Shown: positions 34,857 to 44,560, numbered from the stretch's first letter. The stretch is DNA of 64,000 nt from JAAZMI01 sp964603615 (GCA_964603615.1 CAZRVU010000009.1:11340-75339), one strand, 5' to 3'. Translations and numbers: made by a program. The notes: a model not told the origin generated them from the sequence alone.

Positions 34857-36830
34857 TTGGAATCTTCTCTACTAATTGTGCCGGCAGTGGGAATTGTCGG
34901 TATACTTTTTGCTATCATCCTGTGGATAAGCATAAGTAAACGGGATCCTGGCAATAAACGCATGCGGGAAATTGCGGCAGCAATACACGAAGGGGCGATG
35001 GCTTTTTTAAGAAGGGAATATTCGGCCCTGGCTATTTTTGCCCTGGTTCTTTTTCTAGTGCTCGGCTTTACGATTGGCTGGCCTACGGCCATTTGTTTTT
35101 TGGTGGGTGCGGTTTTTTCCGCGGTAGCGGGCTTCGTGGGGATGAGTGTGGCAACCATCGCCAATGTGCGCACGGCCAATGCTGCCCGCAAAGGGATAAA
35201 CAGTGCCCTGGGCATAGCTTTTTCCAGTGGGTCGGTCATGGGGATGATGGTCGCCGGGGTGGGGCTTCTGGGAGTTGGCATTCTTTATCTTATTTTTAAC
35301 AATCCTACCATCGTGAATGGCTATGCTTTAGGGGCCAGTTCGATTGCTCTTTTTGCCCGTATTGGCGGGGGCATTTATACTAAAGCAGCGGATGTGGGCG
35401 CCGATCTTGTAGGAAAGGTGGAGGCCGGCATTCCGGAGGATGACCCGCGTAATGCCGGGGTAATTGCGGACAACGTCGGTGATAACGTCGGTGATGTTGC
35501 CGGCATGGGCGCCGATCTTTTTGAATCGTATGTTGGTTCAATGATTGCAACCATGGCTGTGGGGATCTCTATTTATGGGACCAAAGGGGTCCTTCTGCCT
35601 CTTTTAGTGGCCTCCGTGGGAGTCATTGCCTCGATTATTGGCTACTTCTTTGTGCGGGCGAAAGAGGGCGTGCGTTTAGGGGCCGCCTTGGAACGGTCTA
35701 CCCTTGTGGCTGCTTTGATCGTTTTGATTGCTTCGTATTTTCTTTCTATCAATGTTTTGGGCGAAATAGGCCCGTTTATTGCAATTATCTCCGGTTTAAT
35801 TGCCGGGGTGGCTATTGGCAAGCTGACAGATTATTATACGTCTTATCATTTTAAGCCGGTGCAGGAACTGGCCAAAGCTTCCAAAACCGGCACGGCGACC
35901 AATATTATCAGCGGGCTGGCTTTGGGCTTGAAGAGCACGACTCTTCCCTTGGTAGTGATCATTATTGCCATCGTTATCGCCTATTTGTCTAACGGTGAAA
36001 ACGGTGTGTATGGTATTGCCATTGCTGCAGTGGGGATGCTTTCTACTGTTGGCAATACAGTATCTGTCGATGCTTATGGCCCGGTGGCCGATAATGCCGG
36101 CGGTATCGCGGAGATGTCCGAGTTGGAGCCGGAGGTGCGTGAAATTACTGACGAGCTGGATGCGGTGGGTAACACTACTGCGGCCATCGGCAAGGGTTTT
36201 GCAATCGGTTCGGCAGCTCTGACGGCCTTGGCCCTTTTTACTGCCTATACGCAGGCCGCCGGGTTGGAGAGGATCGATCTTACCAGTGCCAATACTATCG
36301 TTGGCCTTTTTATCGGTGGAACGGTGATCTTTTTCTGTGTTTCAAGAGCGATGGAGGCGGTGGGGCGTGCTGCTTTCGACTTAATCGAGGAGATTCGCCG
36401 CCAATTCCGGGAAATACCGGGCCTTATGGAAGGGAAAACCCGTCCGGAATATGCAAAATGCGTGGATATTAGCACTGCTGCCGCCCTGAAAGAGATGATT
36501 GTGCCGGGCCTAGCAGCGGTGATCGTGCCGATTGTCGTGGGGTTAATCCCCTTCCTGGGCAAAGAAGCCTTAGGAGGGCTTTTAGCCGGGGCACTGGTTA
36601 CGGGTGTGTTGATGGCTATCTTTATGGCCAATGCCGGTGGTGCCTGGGATAATGCTAAAAAATGGATCGAGACGGGTCAGGTAGGCGGTAAAGGAAGTGA
36701 ACCGCATAAAGCGGCTGTGGTGGGGGATACGGTTGGAGATCCATTTAAGGATACCGCCGGCCCCTCCATTAATATTTTGATTAAGTTGATGAGTATTGTG
36801 GCGTTGGTGTTTGCTCCACTTTTTCTTTAG
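34857..36830 (+). CDS. hppA: Membrane-bound ion-pumping pyrophosphatase, potassium-dependent type
   Basis: 657 aa with about 16 hydrophobic segments. Pumps H+ and/or Na+ at the cost of pyrophosphate. Substrate-site motifs are complete: DVGADLVGKVEAGIPEDDPR, DNVGDNVGDVAG and, near the C-terminus, GGAWDNAKKWIE and VVGDTVGDPFKDTAGPS. The diagnostic segment reads GNTTAAIGKGFAIGSAAL, with Ala where potassium-independent enzymes have Lys, so the potassium-dependent class is indicated; H+ versus Na+ cannot be told by eye. TTG 34857 follows AAAGGGAGGAGG; the earlier GTG 34836 lies upstream of that site. Followed by a strong terminator. Confidence 0.95.
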   Translation: MESSLLIVPAVGIVGILFAIILWISISKRDPGNKRMREIAAAIHEGAMAFLRREYSALAIFALVLFLVLGFTIGWPTAICFLVGAVFSAVAGFVGMSVATIANVRTANAARKGINSALGIAFSSGSVMGMMVAGVGLLGVGILYLIFNNPTIVNGYALGASSIALFARIGGGIYTKAADVGADLVGKVEAGIPEDDPRNAGVIADNVGDNVGDVAGMGADLFESYVGSMIATMAVGISIYGTKGVLLPLLVASVGVIASIIGYFFVRAKEGVRLGAALERSTLVAALIVLIASYFLSINVLGEIGPFIAIISGLIAGVAIGKLTDYYTSYHFKPVQELAKASKTGTATNIISGLALGLKSTTLPLVVIIIAIVIAYLSNGENGVYGIAIAAVGMLSTVGNTVSVDAYGPVADNAGGIAEMSELEPEVREITDELDAVGNTTAAIGKGFAIGSAALTALALFTAYTQAAGLERIDLTSANTIVGLFIGGTVIFFCVSRAMEAVGRAAFDLIEEIRRQFREIPGLMEGKTRPEYAKCVDISTAAALKEMIVPGLAAVIVPIVVGLIPFLGKEALGGLLAGALVTGVLMAIFMANAGGAWDNAKKWIETGQVGGKGSEPHKAAVVGDTVGDPFKDTAGPSINILIKLMSIVALVFAPLFL

Positions 36831-36885
36831 TAAGGCCCCTTTTCCCAAGGGAATATTAGAAAAACTGGCAAAGACATCTTATCCC

Positions 36886-36935
36886 AAAGAGAGCAAGCCT
36901 TAGACGGCCTAAATACTTGCTCTCTTTTATTTTTT
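36886..36935 (+). terminator. Rho-independent terminator after hppA
   Basis: Perfect 12-bp stem AAAGAGAGCAAG (36886-36897) / CTTGCTCTCTTT (36916-36927) followed by TTATTTTTT. Confidence 0.85.
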
Positions 36936-37002
36936 GTTCAGACAGGGTATAATGGTTATAGCTGTGAATTATGGATTATTTGTATTTTGATGGGAGCATG
37001 AT

Positions 37003-39153
37003 ATGACTGTCAGTAAAAAAAATGTATTGAAGTTTCTTTTTGAGGTAGACTACAAACCTTTGACTTTTGAAGGCATCCGCAAAGTTTTGGGTATCTCCCA
37101 GGATAAGGATGTCCAGGAGCTATTTAAATTTTTAGTATCTCTTGAGGAGGAGGGGGTAGTCTTTAAGACGCTGCAGGGCCGTTATTCCCCGTTGCGGGGG
37201 AAAGGGCTTTTAACCGGCGTGTTGCAGGGTCATCCCCAGGGGTATGCTTTTCTGCTGCCGGAAGCGCCGGGGGAGGCGGATGTATTTATACCACAGGAAA
37301 AAATTAAAGGTGCCATGCACAAGGACCGCGTGATGGTTCGCTTGCTCGGAAAAGCGTCGAATGGCCGGCGCCGTGAAGGAGAGGTTATCCGCATCCTTAA
37401 GCGGGGCAACTCCGCCATCGTCGGGACTTTCCAGGGCACCCGTCACCGGGGCACCGTCACTCCAGATGACCGTCGACTGTTCCATGATATTAAAATTTCC
37501 CGGGCCTACCGCCCGGTCAATCCCGGGGATAAGATTTTGGTCAGTATTACGCGCTGGCCGGATAGCTACCGTGATACGCCCGAGGGGAAAATTATGGAGG
37601 TGATCGGCCCGGCGGATGAACCGGGGGTGGATATTACCTCCATTCAAAAAAAATTTGGCCTGCCTTCCGCTTTTCCGGCAAAGGTTTTGCAAGAGGCGGA
37701 ACGTTGGGACGGAAAACAAATTATTGCGGCGGATGATTTGGAGCAGCGCCGGGATTTGCGCACCCTGCCCATGGTTACCATTGATGATGAAGATGCCCAA
37801 GATTTGGATGATGCCGTTTCTTTGGAAAGAATGGCGGAGGGCTACCGGTTAGGGGTGCATATTGCCGATGTCAGCTACTATGTGCAGGAAAGGAGCGCCC
37901 TCGACCGGGAAGCGGCACGGCGCGCCAACAGCGTTTACCTGCCAGACAGGGTCATCCCCATGCTTCCTGCCCAGCTTTCCAATGGGATTTGCAGCCTTAA
38001 TCCGGGTTCTGACCGGCTGGCGATCAGTGTTTTTATGGAGTTGACGGCGACGGGGGATCTGCTTAGCTATGATTTTTGCCCGAGTTTGATCTGTGTCGAT
38101 GAACGCTTGACCTTTCGTGCTGTAAACCGTCTCTTGAAAGGCGAAAAAGAGGTGGAACAAAAATATATTCATTTTCATCAAACTTTGGCCGATATGCATC
38201 TGCTGGCCGGGGTTTTAAAAGATAAACGTAGGGGGCGCGGTGCGCTGGATTTTGACTTTCCCGAGGCTAAAATAAAACTGGATGAACAGGGGAAACCACA
38301 GGAGATACAGGTAAAAAGAAGCAGCGCTGCTGATACGATTATCGAAGAATTCATGCTGCTTTGTAATGAGATTGCGGCAACTTATCTTTACCAGCAAAAA
38401 GCACCTATAATTTACCGCGTGCATGAGCATCCGGCTGAAGATAAGCTTTGCCCGCTGCGTGATTTTTTAAGCCTGTTCGATATTCAATTAAAGGGGGATC
38501 TCAGTAAAATTTCTTCCAGGCAGCTACAAGAGATCACTGAAAAAGTAAAGGATACCCCCCTGGAAAAGGCGATCAGCTATGTAATCCTGCGTTCTTTACC
38601 GCAGGCGCATTACAGTGCATCTCCTACAGGACATTTTGGTTTGTCTTCAAAATATTATACTCATTTTACAGCACCGATCCGGCGTTACACGGATCTGATG
38701 ATGCACCGCACGCTGCGCCATATTTTAGAGGGAACAATGACGAAGGCGGAATCCCGTAAACTGACCAGCCATCTCCCGCTGTTGGCTAAACATGCCTCTG
38801 AACAGGAGCGCCTGGCAATGGAAGCGGAAAGAGAATGCCTGGATCTGAAAAAAGTTGAGTTTATGGCCGGCAAGGAAGGCAGTGTCTATGACGTATTGAT
38901 TAGCAGCGTTACTTCTTTTGGATTTTTTGTAGAGTTAGACAATACGGTGGAGGGCCTGGTGCATGTGACCAGCCTCGAGGATGATTATTACCATTTCGAT
39001 GAAAAGAAATTTGCCCTCGTCGGGAAGCGCACTGGCAAGGTGTTTCGCCTGGGGGATCGCTTGCGCGTTCGCTTGGAAAAAGTGGACAAGGAGATGAGAA
39101 CAGTTCACTTCCTGCCCCTGGCAGCCCACGACGGGGCTTTGAAAAAAAGTTGA
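37003..39153 (+). CDS. rnr: Ribonuclease R (3'-5' exoribonuclease)
   Basis: 716 aa. N-terminal helix-turn-helix-like region, then OB/cold-shock domains (LTGVLQGHPQGYAFLLPE), the RNB catalytic core with the Asp cluster IDDEDAQDLDDAVSL, and a C-terminal S1 RNA-binding domain (GSVYDVLISSVTSFGFFVEL). Degrades structured RNA and works with tmRNA-SmpB in clearing faulty mRNAs; all three genes are adjacent here. ATG 37003 follows GGGAG. A TATAAT at 36948 lies 55 bp upstream without a clear -35. Confidence 0.96.
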   Translation: MTVSKKNVLKFLFEVDYKPLTFEGIRKVLGISQDKDVQELFKFLVSLEEEGVVFKTLQGRYSPLRGKGLLTGVLQGHPQGYAFLLPEAPGEADVFIPQEKIKGAMHKDRVMVRLLGKASNGRRREGEVIRILKRGNSAIVGTFQGTRHRGTVTPDDRRLFHDIKISRAYRPVNPGDKILVSITRWPDSYRDTPEGKIMEVIGPADEPGVDITSIQKKFGLPSAFPAKVLQEAERWDGKQIIAADDLEQRRDLRTLPMVTIDDEDAQDLDDAVSLERMAEGYRLGVHIADVSYYVQERSALDREAARRANSVYLPDRVIPMLPAQLSNGICSLNPGSDRLAISVFMELTATGDLLSYDFCPSLICVDERLTFRAVNRLLKGEKEVEQKYIHFHQTLADMHLLAGVLKDKRRGRGALDFDFPEAKIKLDEQGKPQEIQVKRSSAADTIIEEFMLLCNEIAATYLYQQKAPIIYRVHEHPAEDKLCPLRDFLSLFDIQLKGDLSKISSRQLQEITEKVKDTPLEKAISYVILRSLPQAHYSASPTGHFGLSSKYYTHFTAPIRRYTDLMMHRTLRHILEGTMTKAESRKLTSHLPLLAKHASEQERLAMEAERECLDLKKVEFMAGKEGSVYDVLISSVTSFGFFVELDNTVEGLVHVTSLEDDYYHFDEKKFALVGKRTGKVFRLGDRLRVRLEKVDKEMRTVHFLPLAAHDGALKKS

Positions 39154-39166
39154 TTTGTGCTATAAT
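39139..39166 (+). promoter_or_regulatory. Candidate promoter for smpB-ssrA
   Basis: TTGAAA (39139-39144), 16-bp spacer, extended -10 TGCTATAAT (ends 39166). It overlaps the rnr stop region and lies 44 bp before the smpB start. Confidence 0.55.
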
Positions 39167-39209
39167 TTAAGAGAGAATGGGGAAAGGGGATGAGCTGATA
39201 GGGAGGAGC

Positions 39210-39680
39210 ATGGAAAAGCGTAGGGGTAAAATCCTGGCCCAAAATCGCAAGGCCAGATATCAGTTCTTTATCGAAGAAACCTACGAAGCCGGTATTGTCC
39301 TGCAGGGAACGGAGGTCAAATCGATCCGCCTGGGGCGGGCCAACCTGAAAGACAGCTACGCCCGGGTGGAAAACGGAGAACTCTTCCTTTATGAGATGCA
39401 TATCAGCCCTTATACCCACGGCAGTTCATTCAATCACGATCCCCTGCGCACGCGCAAGCTGCTGATGCACCGCCGGGAGATCAACAAGCTGGCCGCTTAT
39501 GTGCAGGAAAAAGGCTATACCCTCGTTCCCCTGAGCCTTTATCTCCAAGCAGGCAAAGTGAAGATCGAGCTGGCGCTGGCCAAAGGTAAAAAAGCTTTGG
39601 ATAAAAGACGGACTATAGCGGAAAGGGACGCCCGGCGGGAGATGGAGAGAAACCTTAAGGATAGGTATTTGTCGAGGTAA
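39210..39680 (+). CDS. smpB: SsrA-binding protein SmpB
   Basis: 156 aa tmRNA chaperone for trans-translation. NRKARYQFFIEETYEAGIVL, GTEVKSIRLGRANLKDSY, and LLMHRREINKL are family hallmarks, with the basic C-terminal tail KGKKALDKRRTIAERDA that inserts in the ribosomal mRNA channel. ATG 39210 sits after GGGAGGAG; an in-frame ATG 39177 lacks such a site. Directly upstream of ssrA. Confidence 0.96.
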   Translation: MEKRRGKILAQNRKARYQFFIEETYEAGIVLQGTEVKSIRLGRANLKDSYARVENGELFLYEMHISPYTHGSSFNHDPLRTRKLLMHRREINKLAAYVQEKGYTLVPLSLYLQAGKVKIELALAKGKKALDKRRTIAERDARREMERNLKDRYLSR

Positions 39681-39706
39681 TTACCCGGCGACGGGGTAAC
39701 AAACAT

Positions 39707-40061
39707 GGGGGTGAAATGGGTTCGACGGGGGCAGAAGAGGCAAGAGAAGCGGGTCCAGGACCATGGCCTGGTTAAAACATGGAAAGGCATTAACTGCCAA
39801 CGATGAATTAGCTTTCGCTGCTTAAAAAAAGCAGCGCGCCTGCCTTTTCCTTTCCTGCGGGAAAAGAAACAGGTGCCAACTAAGCAGGATACCCGGTTTG
39901 CAGGCCTCTCCTCCTGCAAGGTGGGGAAATTAAAAGGAGATAGTGCCAGGGCATTTAGTTTCAGGAGCGCCCCGGCATGAAAACCTAAACTGGAACTACG
40001 CCCGTAGATGCTCTTGTGGCTTTGCTTTCGGACGCGGGTTCAATTCCCGCCACCTCCACCA
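39707..40061 (+). ncRNA. ssrA: Transfer-messenger RNA
   Basis: 355 nt. The 5' end GGGGGTG (39707-39713) pairs with CACCTCC (40051-40057) to form the acceptor stem, followed by encoded ACCA. The 5' AAATGGGTTCGACGGGGG and 3' GGGTTCAATTCCCGCC T-arm are diagnostic. The tag frame ends GCC AAC GAT GAA TTA GCT TTC GCT GCT TAA (39796-39825), giving Ala-Asn-Asp-Glu-Leu-Ala-Phe-Ala-Ala; an in-frame GCA three codons earlier would give a 12-residue version. Works with SmpB encoded just upstream. Confidence 0.96.
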
Positions 40062-40079
40062 CATGTTAATGAATGAAGG

Positions 40080-40109
40080 AAGGGACGGCTCGCGCTGAGC
40101 CGTCCCTTT
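40080..40109 (+). terminator. Terminator hairpin after ssrA
   Basis: Perfect 12-bp stem AAGGGACGGCTC (40080-40091) / GAGCCGTCCCTT (40097-40108) with a CGCGCT-type loop; the T tract is short (TTT). Confidence 0.7.
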
Positions 40110-40219
40110 GACGTACAAAAAGGAAAAGGTCATAAAGTATGAAAAGGATTCGTTGATTGCACATATAATTATATATATACGAGTACGTAATAAATGGATA
40201 TGATGGTGAGGGAGAGAAG

Positions 40220-40747
40220 ATGGAACTGTCTTTGTTTTACAGCGGATTATTTATTTTTTTAGCCAGGGTTGCCGATATGTCCCTGGCCACTTTTCGCATT
40301 CTGATGCTGATGAGAGGCCGCAGCCTGCTTGCTTCTTTGATTGGTTTCTTGGAATCAGGAATATACATATTAGCGCTGAGCCAGGTTATGCAGCATCTCG
40401 ATAATCCATTTAAAATGGTCCTTTTTGCGGCAGGATTTGCGGTGGGTAATTATGTGGGCAGCAATATCGAAGAACGGATTGCTTTGGGCTATGTCAATGT
40501 CCAGGTCATTTCTGTAGGTTGTTCTGGGACCTTGCAATCGCAGTTGCGGGAAGAAGGTTTCGGCGTTACTGCAGTGGAGGGCAGCGGGAAAGACGGCCTG
40601 CACTACATTCTATATGTTCTTTCCAAAAGGCGCGATCTGCCCAAGCTGATGAAGCTAATTAACAACACGGACGGTAAGGCCTTTACCTGTGTGTTGGATA
40701 CACGCAAAACATTTGGCGGCTTTTTCCCCCAGTTTAAGGCAAAATAA
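40220..40747 (+). CDS. UPF0316 / DUF2179 family membrane protein
   Basis: 175 aa. Three predicted membrane segments in the first ~85 residues (LFYSGLFIFLARVADMSLAT; LASLIGFLESGIYILALSQV; MVLFAAGFAVGNYVGSNIEE) followed by a soluble DUF2179 domain (VQVISVGCSGTLQSQLREEG to the end). This matches the YebE/UPF0316 family, whose function is unknown. ATG 40220 follows GAGGGAGAG. It is separated from murI by no more than a codon, so they may share a transcript. Confidence 0.88.
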   Translation: MELSLFYSGLFIFLARVADMSLATFRILMLMRGRSLLASLIGFLESGIYILALSQVMQHLDNPFKMVLFAAGFAVGNYVGSNIEERIALGYVNVQVISVGCSGTLQSQLREEGFGVTAVEGSGKDGLHYILYVLSKRRDLPKLMKLINNTDGKAFTCVLDTRKTFGGFFPQFKAK

Positions 40748-41584
40748 GTGGCGGAAACAGCGAAAAAGGAGGATATTATAATAGATAACAATAAAGCGAT
40801 TGCAATGTTGGACTCTGGAGTAGGCGGTTTAACTGTGGCCCAGGAAGTTTTTAGGCAACTGCCGGCCGAAAATATCGTTTACTTCGGTGATACTGCGCAT
40901 ATGCCTTATGGTTCCCGTTCCCCGGAACAGATCAGAGAATTCGTTTATGAAATTATTGATTTCCTGCAGATCCAGGACATCAAGGCGCTGATTATCGCCT
41001 GTAATGCTGCTACCGCTGCCGGACTGGATTATTATGCAAAAAAACTTGCTCTACCCTTGATCGGGGTGATTGAACCGGCGGTAAGGGCTGCTTTGAAACG
41101 GACCAAGACCGGCAGGATCGGGGTCATCGGTACGGAGGGGACGGTTCAAAGCGGTGCCTATGAACACGTTTTCCAGCGGCTGGCTCCCGCGGTGCAACTC
41201 TTCAGCCAGGCTTGCCCTTTGTTTGTTTTAATTGTTGAAAATGGCCTGATCGATTCCCCCGAGGCGAAGCGTGTGGCAGAAGAATATTTAAAGCCGTTGC
41301 AGGAAAAGGGAATCGACACCTTAATTCTTGGCTGCACCCACTACCCGTTGATGTCGGACCTGATCCGGGAAGTTGCCGGGCCCGGTATAAATTTAATCAG
41401 TTCGGCGCAGGAAACGGCACGGGAAGTAAAAACACTTTTGGCCCGGAAAAAACTACTGCGGGGGGAAAATCCCGCACCACGCCACCGCTTTTTTGTCAGC
41501 GGCCCGGCGAAACCCTTCGACGATCTGGCTGCTACTTTGCTGGGCAGCAGGCCTCAAGCCTACCAGGTAATCCTGCCCTGGTAA
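40748..41584 (+). CDS. murI: Glutamate racemase
   Basis: Makes D-glutamate for peptidoglycan. Catalytic residues are visible: LDSGVGGLTVAQEV, the first Cys in IIACNAATAAGLD and the second in LILGCTHYPLM; YFGDTAHMPYG binds substrate. GTG 40748 is the conventional start but has no ribosome binding site; a perfect AAGGAGG (40766-40772) lies inside the first codons, 8 nt before an in-frame ATA at 40781. That would give the normal family N-terminus (DNNKAIAMLDSG) from a non-standard start codon. The next ATG (40805) is too far from the site. Confidence 0.93.
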   Translation: MAETAKKEDIIIDNNKAIAMLDSGVGGLTVAQEVFRQLPAENIVYFGDTAHMPYGSRSPEQIREFVYEIIDFLQIQDIKALIIACNAATAAGLDYYAKKLALPLIGVIEPAVRAALKRTKTGRIGVIGTEGTVQSGAYEHVFQRLAPAVQLFSQACPLFVLIVENGLIDSPEAKRVAEEYLKPLQEKGIDTLILGCTHYPLMSDLIREVAGPGINLISSAQETAREVKTLLARKKLLRGENPAPRHRFFVSGPAKPFDDLAATLLGSRPQAYQVILPW

Positions 41585-41667
41585 GCACTTTTTTTTCATA
41601 ATTAACCTTTGCCGGATATAAATATAGATAAGTAACAGTAGGACAAAGGTTAGGAAGTGAAAAAACG

Positions 41668-42714
41668 ATGGGCGTAAGAAAAGTTTTCCCGCAGGTGGTG
41701 TTTTGGGCCATTTTTACCAGTATTATTTTGCTGCTGCCCGGTTGTTTGCAGGAATATTTACCCTACCTGCAAAAGGAGAAGGAAGAGACGACGGAGATTC
41801 ATCCTGCCGAAGAAGAGAACGGGTGGTGGGAAGAAGAAGGTTTGTCGCCGGGAACATTATATCCGCGGCTATATCTGGTGGAAGGCAAGGGAAAATATTT
41901 GCTGCCGGTTACAGTTTCCCTTCCCTGGAAAGAGGGCGTAGCCAGGGCCACGCTGGAAAAGTTGATTGAAGGACCCACGCCGGCCCAGGAAATGCGTTAC
42001 GGTCTGCATACACCTTTGGCCCCGCATACAGAGGTGCGGGGATTGTCCATCAACGAGGGGTTGGCCAAACTGGATTTAAATACAGCATTTCTGGATTACA
42101 ACCCCGGGGAGGAAGAATTTGTTTTAGACAGCATCCTTTTTACGCTTTTGCAATTTCCTGTTATAAATGAAGTCCAGTTGTTGGTAGAAGGCGTTATCCC
42201 AGAGAATTTCCCCGGGGGCACCAGCGGTCAAGAAATATGGAGCAAGACGGGGGGTATCAACGAGGAGGCAGGGGAAGCGTTTGCCGGTTTGGAAGATAGC
42301 CGGGCGGTGACCCTTTATTTTTGCACCGTTTTAGGGGAAAATCATATTTTTTATGTTCCCGTAACCCGGCTTGTTGCGACGGATAAGGATCATCTAGAAA
42401 CGGCTATAGAGGAACTTTTTAGGGGGCCCTGTGCCGGCAGCTCCCTTTTTAGTGATCTGCCTGCCGGTGTGCAGTTGCGGGGCCTTGCTTTGCAGGAAGA
42501 GGTTTTAACTGTGGACTTTTCCAAAGAAATATTATACTATCGTGGCGGGCGACGCGGTGAAAAAAACATGCTGATGCAGTTGCTATTAACTTTAACCGCA
42601 ATCCCGGGGGTGGATAAAGTGCAACTATTGGTTGACGGGGAAAAAATGAACCTGCCTTACGGGGCACCCTGCCGGGAGCCTCTGGCACAACCCCTGATCG
42701 TCAATCCCCTGTGA
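41668..42714 (+). CDS. Lipoprotein with two GerMN domains
   Basis: 348 aa. An N-terminal signal ends in the lipobox LLPGC with Cys26 as lipidation site. Two GerMN repeats follow (about residues 65-170 and 205-325), each with the pattern of an LYF/LYL strand, a 'TLEKLIEGPT' or 'AIEELFRGPC' helix and 'LDLNTAFLDYNPGEE' or 'VDFSKEILYY' strand. GerM in Bacillus is needed for sporulation and germination and such domains are thought to bind peptidoglycan. Suggests, with whiA, a spore-former. Start ATG 41668 after AGGAAGTG. Confidence 0.88.
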   Translation: MGVRKVFPQVVFWAIFTSIILLLPGCLQEYLPYLQKEKEETTEIHPAEEENGWWEEEGLSPGTLYPRLYLVEGKGKYLLPVTVSLPWKEGVARATLEKLIEGPTPAQEMRYGLHTPLAPHTEVRGLSINEGLAKLDLNTAFLDYNPGEEEFVLDSILFTLLQFPVINEVQLLVEGVIPENFPGGTSGQEIWSKTGGINEEAGEAFAGLEDSRAVTLYFCTVLGENHIFYVPVTRLVATDKDHLETAIEELFRGPCAGSSLFSDLPAGVQLRGLALQEEVLTVDFSKEILYYRGGRRGEKNMLMQLLLTLTAIPGVDKVQLLVDGEKMNLPYGAPCREPLAQPLIVNPL

Positions 42715-42799
42715 AACATTTGTCGCACTACAATTTGCGCCAGGCCAAAGAAGCTAAGCCATCAAGGTTGGTAAATGAAAGAAAGTAGGTAATATTGAA

Positions 42800-44143
42800 A
42801 TGCGTTCTGACGGACGGAAAAATGATGATCTGCGACCGGTAAAAATTACGCGGCATTTCCTACGCTACGCTGAAGGATCAGTTTTAATGGAGATCGGTGA
42901 GACGCGCGTCATTTGCGCGGCCTCTGTTGAAGAAAGCGTACCCCCCTGGCTGAAAGGCAGGCAGCGGGGTTGGGTTACGGCCGAATATTCCTTGCTACCC
43001 CGTTCAACACAAAACAGGATTGTGCGAGAGGCGGCGCGGGGAAGAATCAGCGGGCGGACATATGAAATCCAGCGGCTCATCGGGCGGGCCTTGCGGGCGG
43101 TAGTAAACCTGGAGGCTCTTGGTGAAAGAACGATCTGGCTGGATTGTGATGTGCTGCAGGCCGATGGAGGCACGCGGACAGCCGCGATTACCGGCGCTTT
43201 TGTTGCCCTCGCCGATGCCTTGCATTACTTGCAAAAGGCGGGGAAGATCAGCATTTTTCCTTTATCCGATTATGTGGCGGCAGTTAGCGTAGGCCTCGTG
43301 GGCAGGGTGCCCCGGTTGGATCTCTCCTTTCAGGAGGATAGCAGGGCAGACGTGGATATGAATATTGTAATGACCGGCCGCGGGGAACTGGTGGAGATAC
43401 AGGGCACCGCTGAAAAAAAGCCCTTCAGTAAAAAAGAATTGGGCAATCTTTTGGAACTGGGTAACCGGGGCATTGAAACCCTTATTTCCAAACAAAAAGA
43501 ATCATTGGAGGAAATTACCTTTAAGATCGGCCGGGGCCCTAAAAAGAAGCTTATTCTGGCCACACATAACCAGGGAAAAGTTGTCGAACTGCAAAAAGTG
43601 CTAGCTTCCACCGGTCCCTTGCAAGTATTATCCCTGCGTGATTTGCCCGCTTTGCCGGCAGTATCCGAAACGGGCTCCACATTTGAAGAAAACGCCCTGC
43701 TCAAGGCGGAAACGATTAGCCGTTTAACCGGGGAAGTGGTTCTGGCCGATGACTCCGGGCTGGAAGTTGATTTCCTTCAGGGCAAACCGGGCATATATTC
43801 GGCCCGCTTTGCCGGGGAAGAAGCCACAGATGAAGAAAATAATGAGCACCTGCTAAAATTAATGGCAGATATTCCCCCGCAGGAGCGCCGGGCGCGCTTT
43901 GTTTGCGCCATGGCCCTGGCTGTTCCTGGCCAAAAGACGACTCTAGTAAAAGGAACCTGTGAGGGATCGATTGCCCTTGCCCCCCGTGGCAACCGTGGAT
44001 TTGGTTACGATCCCCTTTTTATTCTCGATGGGGAAAAGCAGACCTTCGCGGAAATGGAACCGGAGCTAAAAAACAAAGTCAGCCACCGGGGGAAGGCCTT
44101 GGAAAAAATCAATAAACTGCTGGAAAGCAAAAAAATATTATAG
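42800..44143 (+). CDS. Bifunctional RNase PH / XTP-dITP diphosphatase fusion
   Basis: 447 aa. Residues 1-245 are RNase PH (RSDGRKNDDLRPVKI, GWVTAEYSLLPRST, GRTYEIQRLIGRALRAV, DCDVLQADGGTRTAAI), a phosphorolytic 3' exonuclease for tRNA maturation. Residues ~250-447 are a RdgB/HAM1 house-cleaning pyrophosphatase (LILATHNQGKVVELQ, GSTFEENALLKA, VLADDSGLEVDFL, GFGYDPLF, SHRGKALEK). The two genes are adjacent in many Firmicutes and fused in some; here the frame is continuous through the RGPKKK linker. ATG 42800 has only a weak ribosome binding site. Confidence 0.95.
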   Translation: MRSDGRKNDDLRPVKITRHFLRYAEGSVLMEIGETRVICAASVEESVPPWLKGRQRGWVTAEYSLLPRSTQNRIVREAARGRISGRTYEIQRLIGRALRAVVNLEALGERTIWLDCDVLQADGGTRTAAITGAFVALADALHYLQKAGKISIFPLSDYVAAVSVGLVGRVPRLDLSFQEDSRADVDMNIVMTGRGELVEIQGTAEKKPFSKKELGNLLELGNRGIETLISKQKESLEEITFKIGRGPKKKLILATHNQGKVVELQKVLASTGPLQVLSLRDLPALPAVSETGSTFEENALLKAETISRLTGEVVLADDSGLEVDFLQGKPGIYSARFAGEEATDEENNEHLLKLMADIPPQERRARFVCAMALAVPGQKTTLVKGTCEGSIALAPRGNRGFGYDPLFILDGEKQTFAEMEPELKNKVSHRGKALEKINKLLESKKIL

Positions 44144-44531
44144 CTGGTTTGACCCTAAAAGTTTTTTATCACCTTTTATATATTTGAAGGATGAAAATGC
44201 TTCCAGCATGTATTTTCAGGATAGCCTCCAGAGTATTGTCCCTGGCAACAGGATCATGTAAGATAAAAGCGAGCGGTTAATTAAAAAATTAACTTTAAAG
44301 GAAGATTTGCACGAGCTGTGCGTAAGGTAGAGGCTATTGCAGAACAGACCGCCGTTCTGATAGAATTTAAGACATTAGTAACGAAACAACTCGAGAAACA
44401 TGAAATAGATATTCAGGTCATAAAAAAAGCCCTCATTGCTTAAACTTATTATAAATACCCAGCTATGCACCAGGGTGCTTCCTTCCCGTCATGGTCTTAG
44501 CAGGAATAAAAAAGAGAGGGGTTGCTTAGCA
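44144..44531. other. Gene-poor interval before tRNA-Pro with repeat and coding remnants
   Basis: At 44186-44222 lies a match to the left third of the 107-bp composite repeat. From 44285 to 44443 there is a short open frame ending VIKKALIA and stop, helical and charged, with only a GTG (44318) as possible start and no good ribosome binding site; I regard it as a remnant of an unknown gene. Confidence 0.4.
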
Positions 44532-44560
44532 TTGAATTTTTGCCGGGGGCATGTTAAAAT
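44532..44560 (+). promoter_or_regulatory. Promoter of tRNA-Pro
   Basis: TTGAAT (44532-44537), a 17-bp spacer, TAAAAT (44555-44560), ending 30 bp before the tRNA. Confidence 0.6.
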
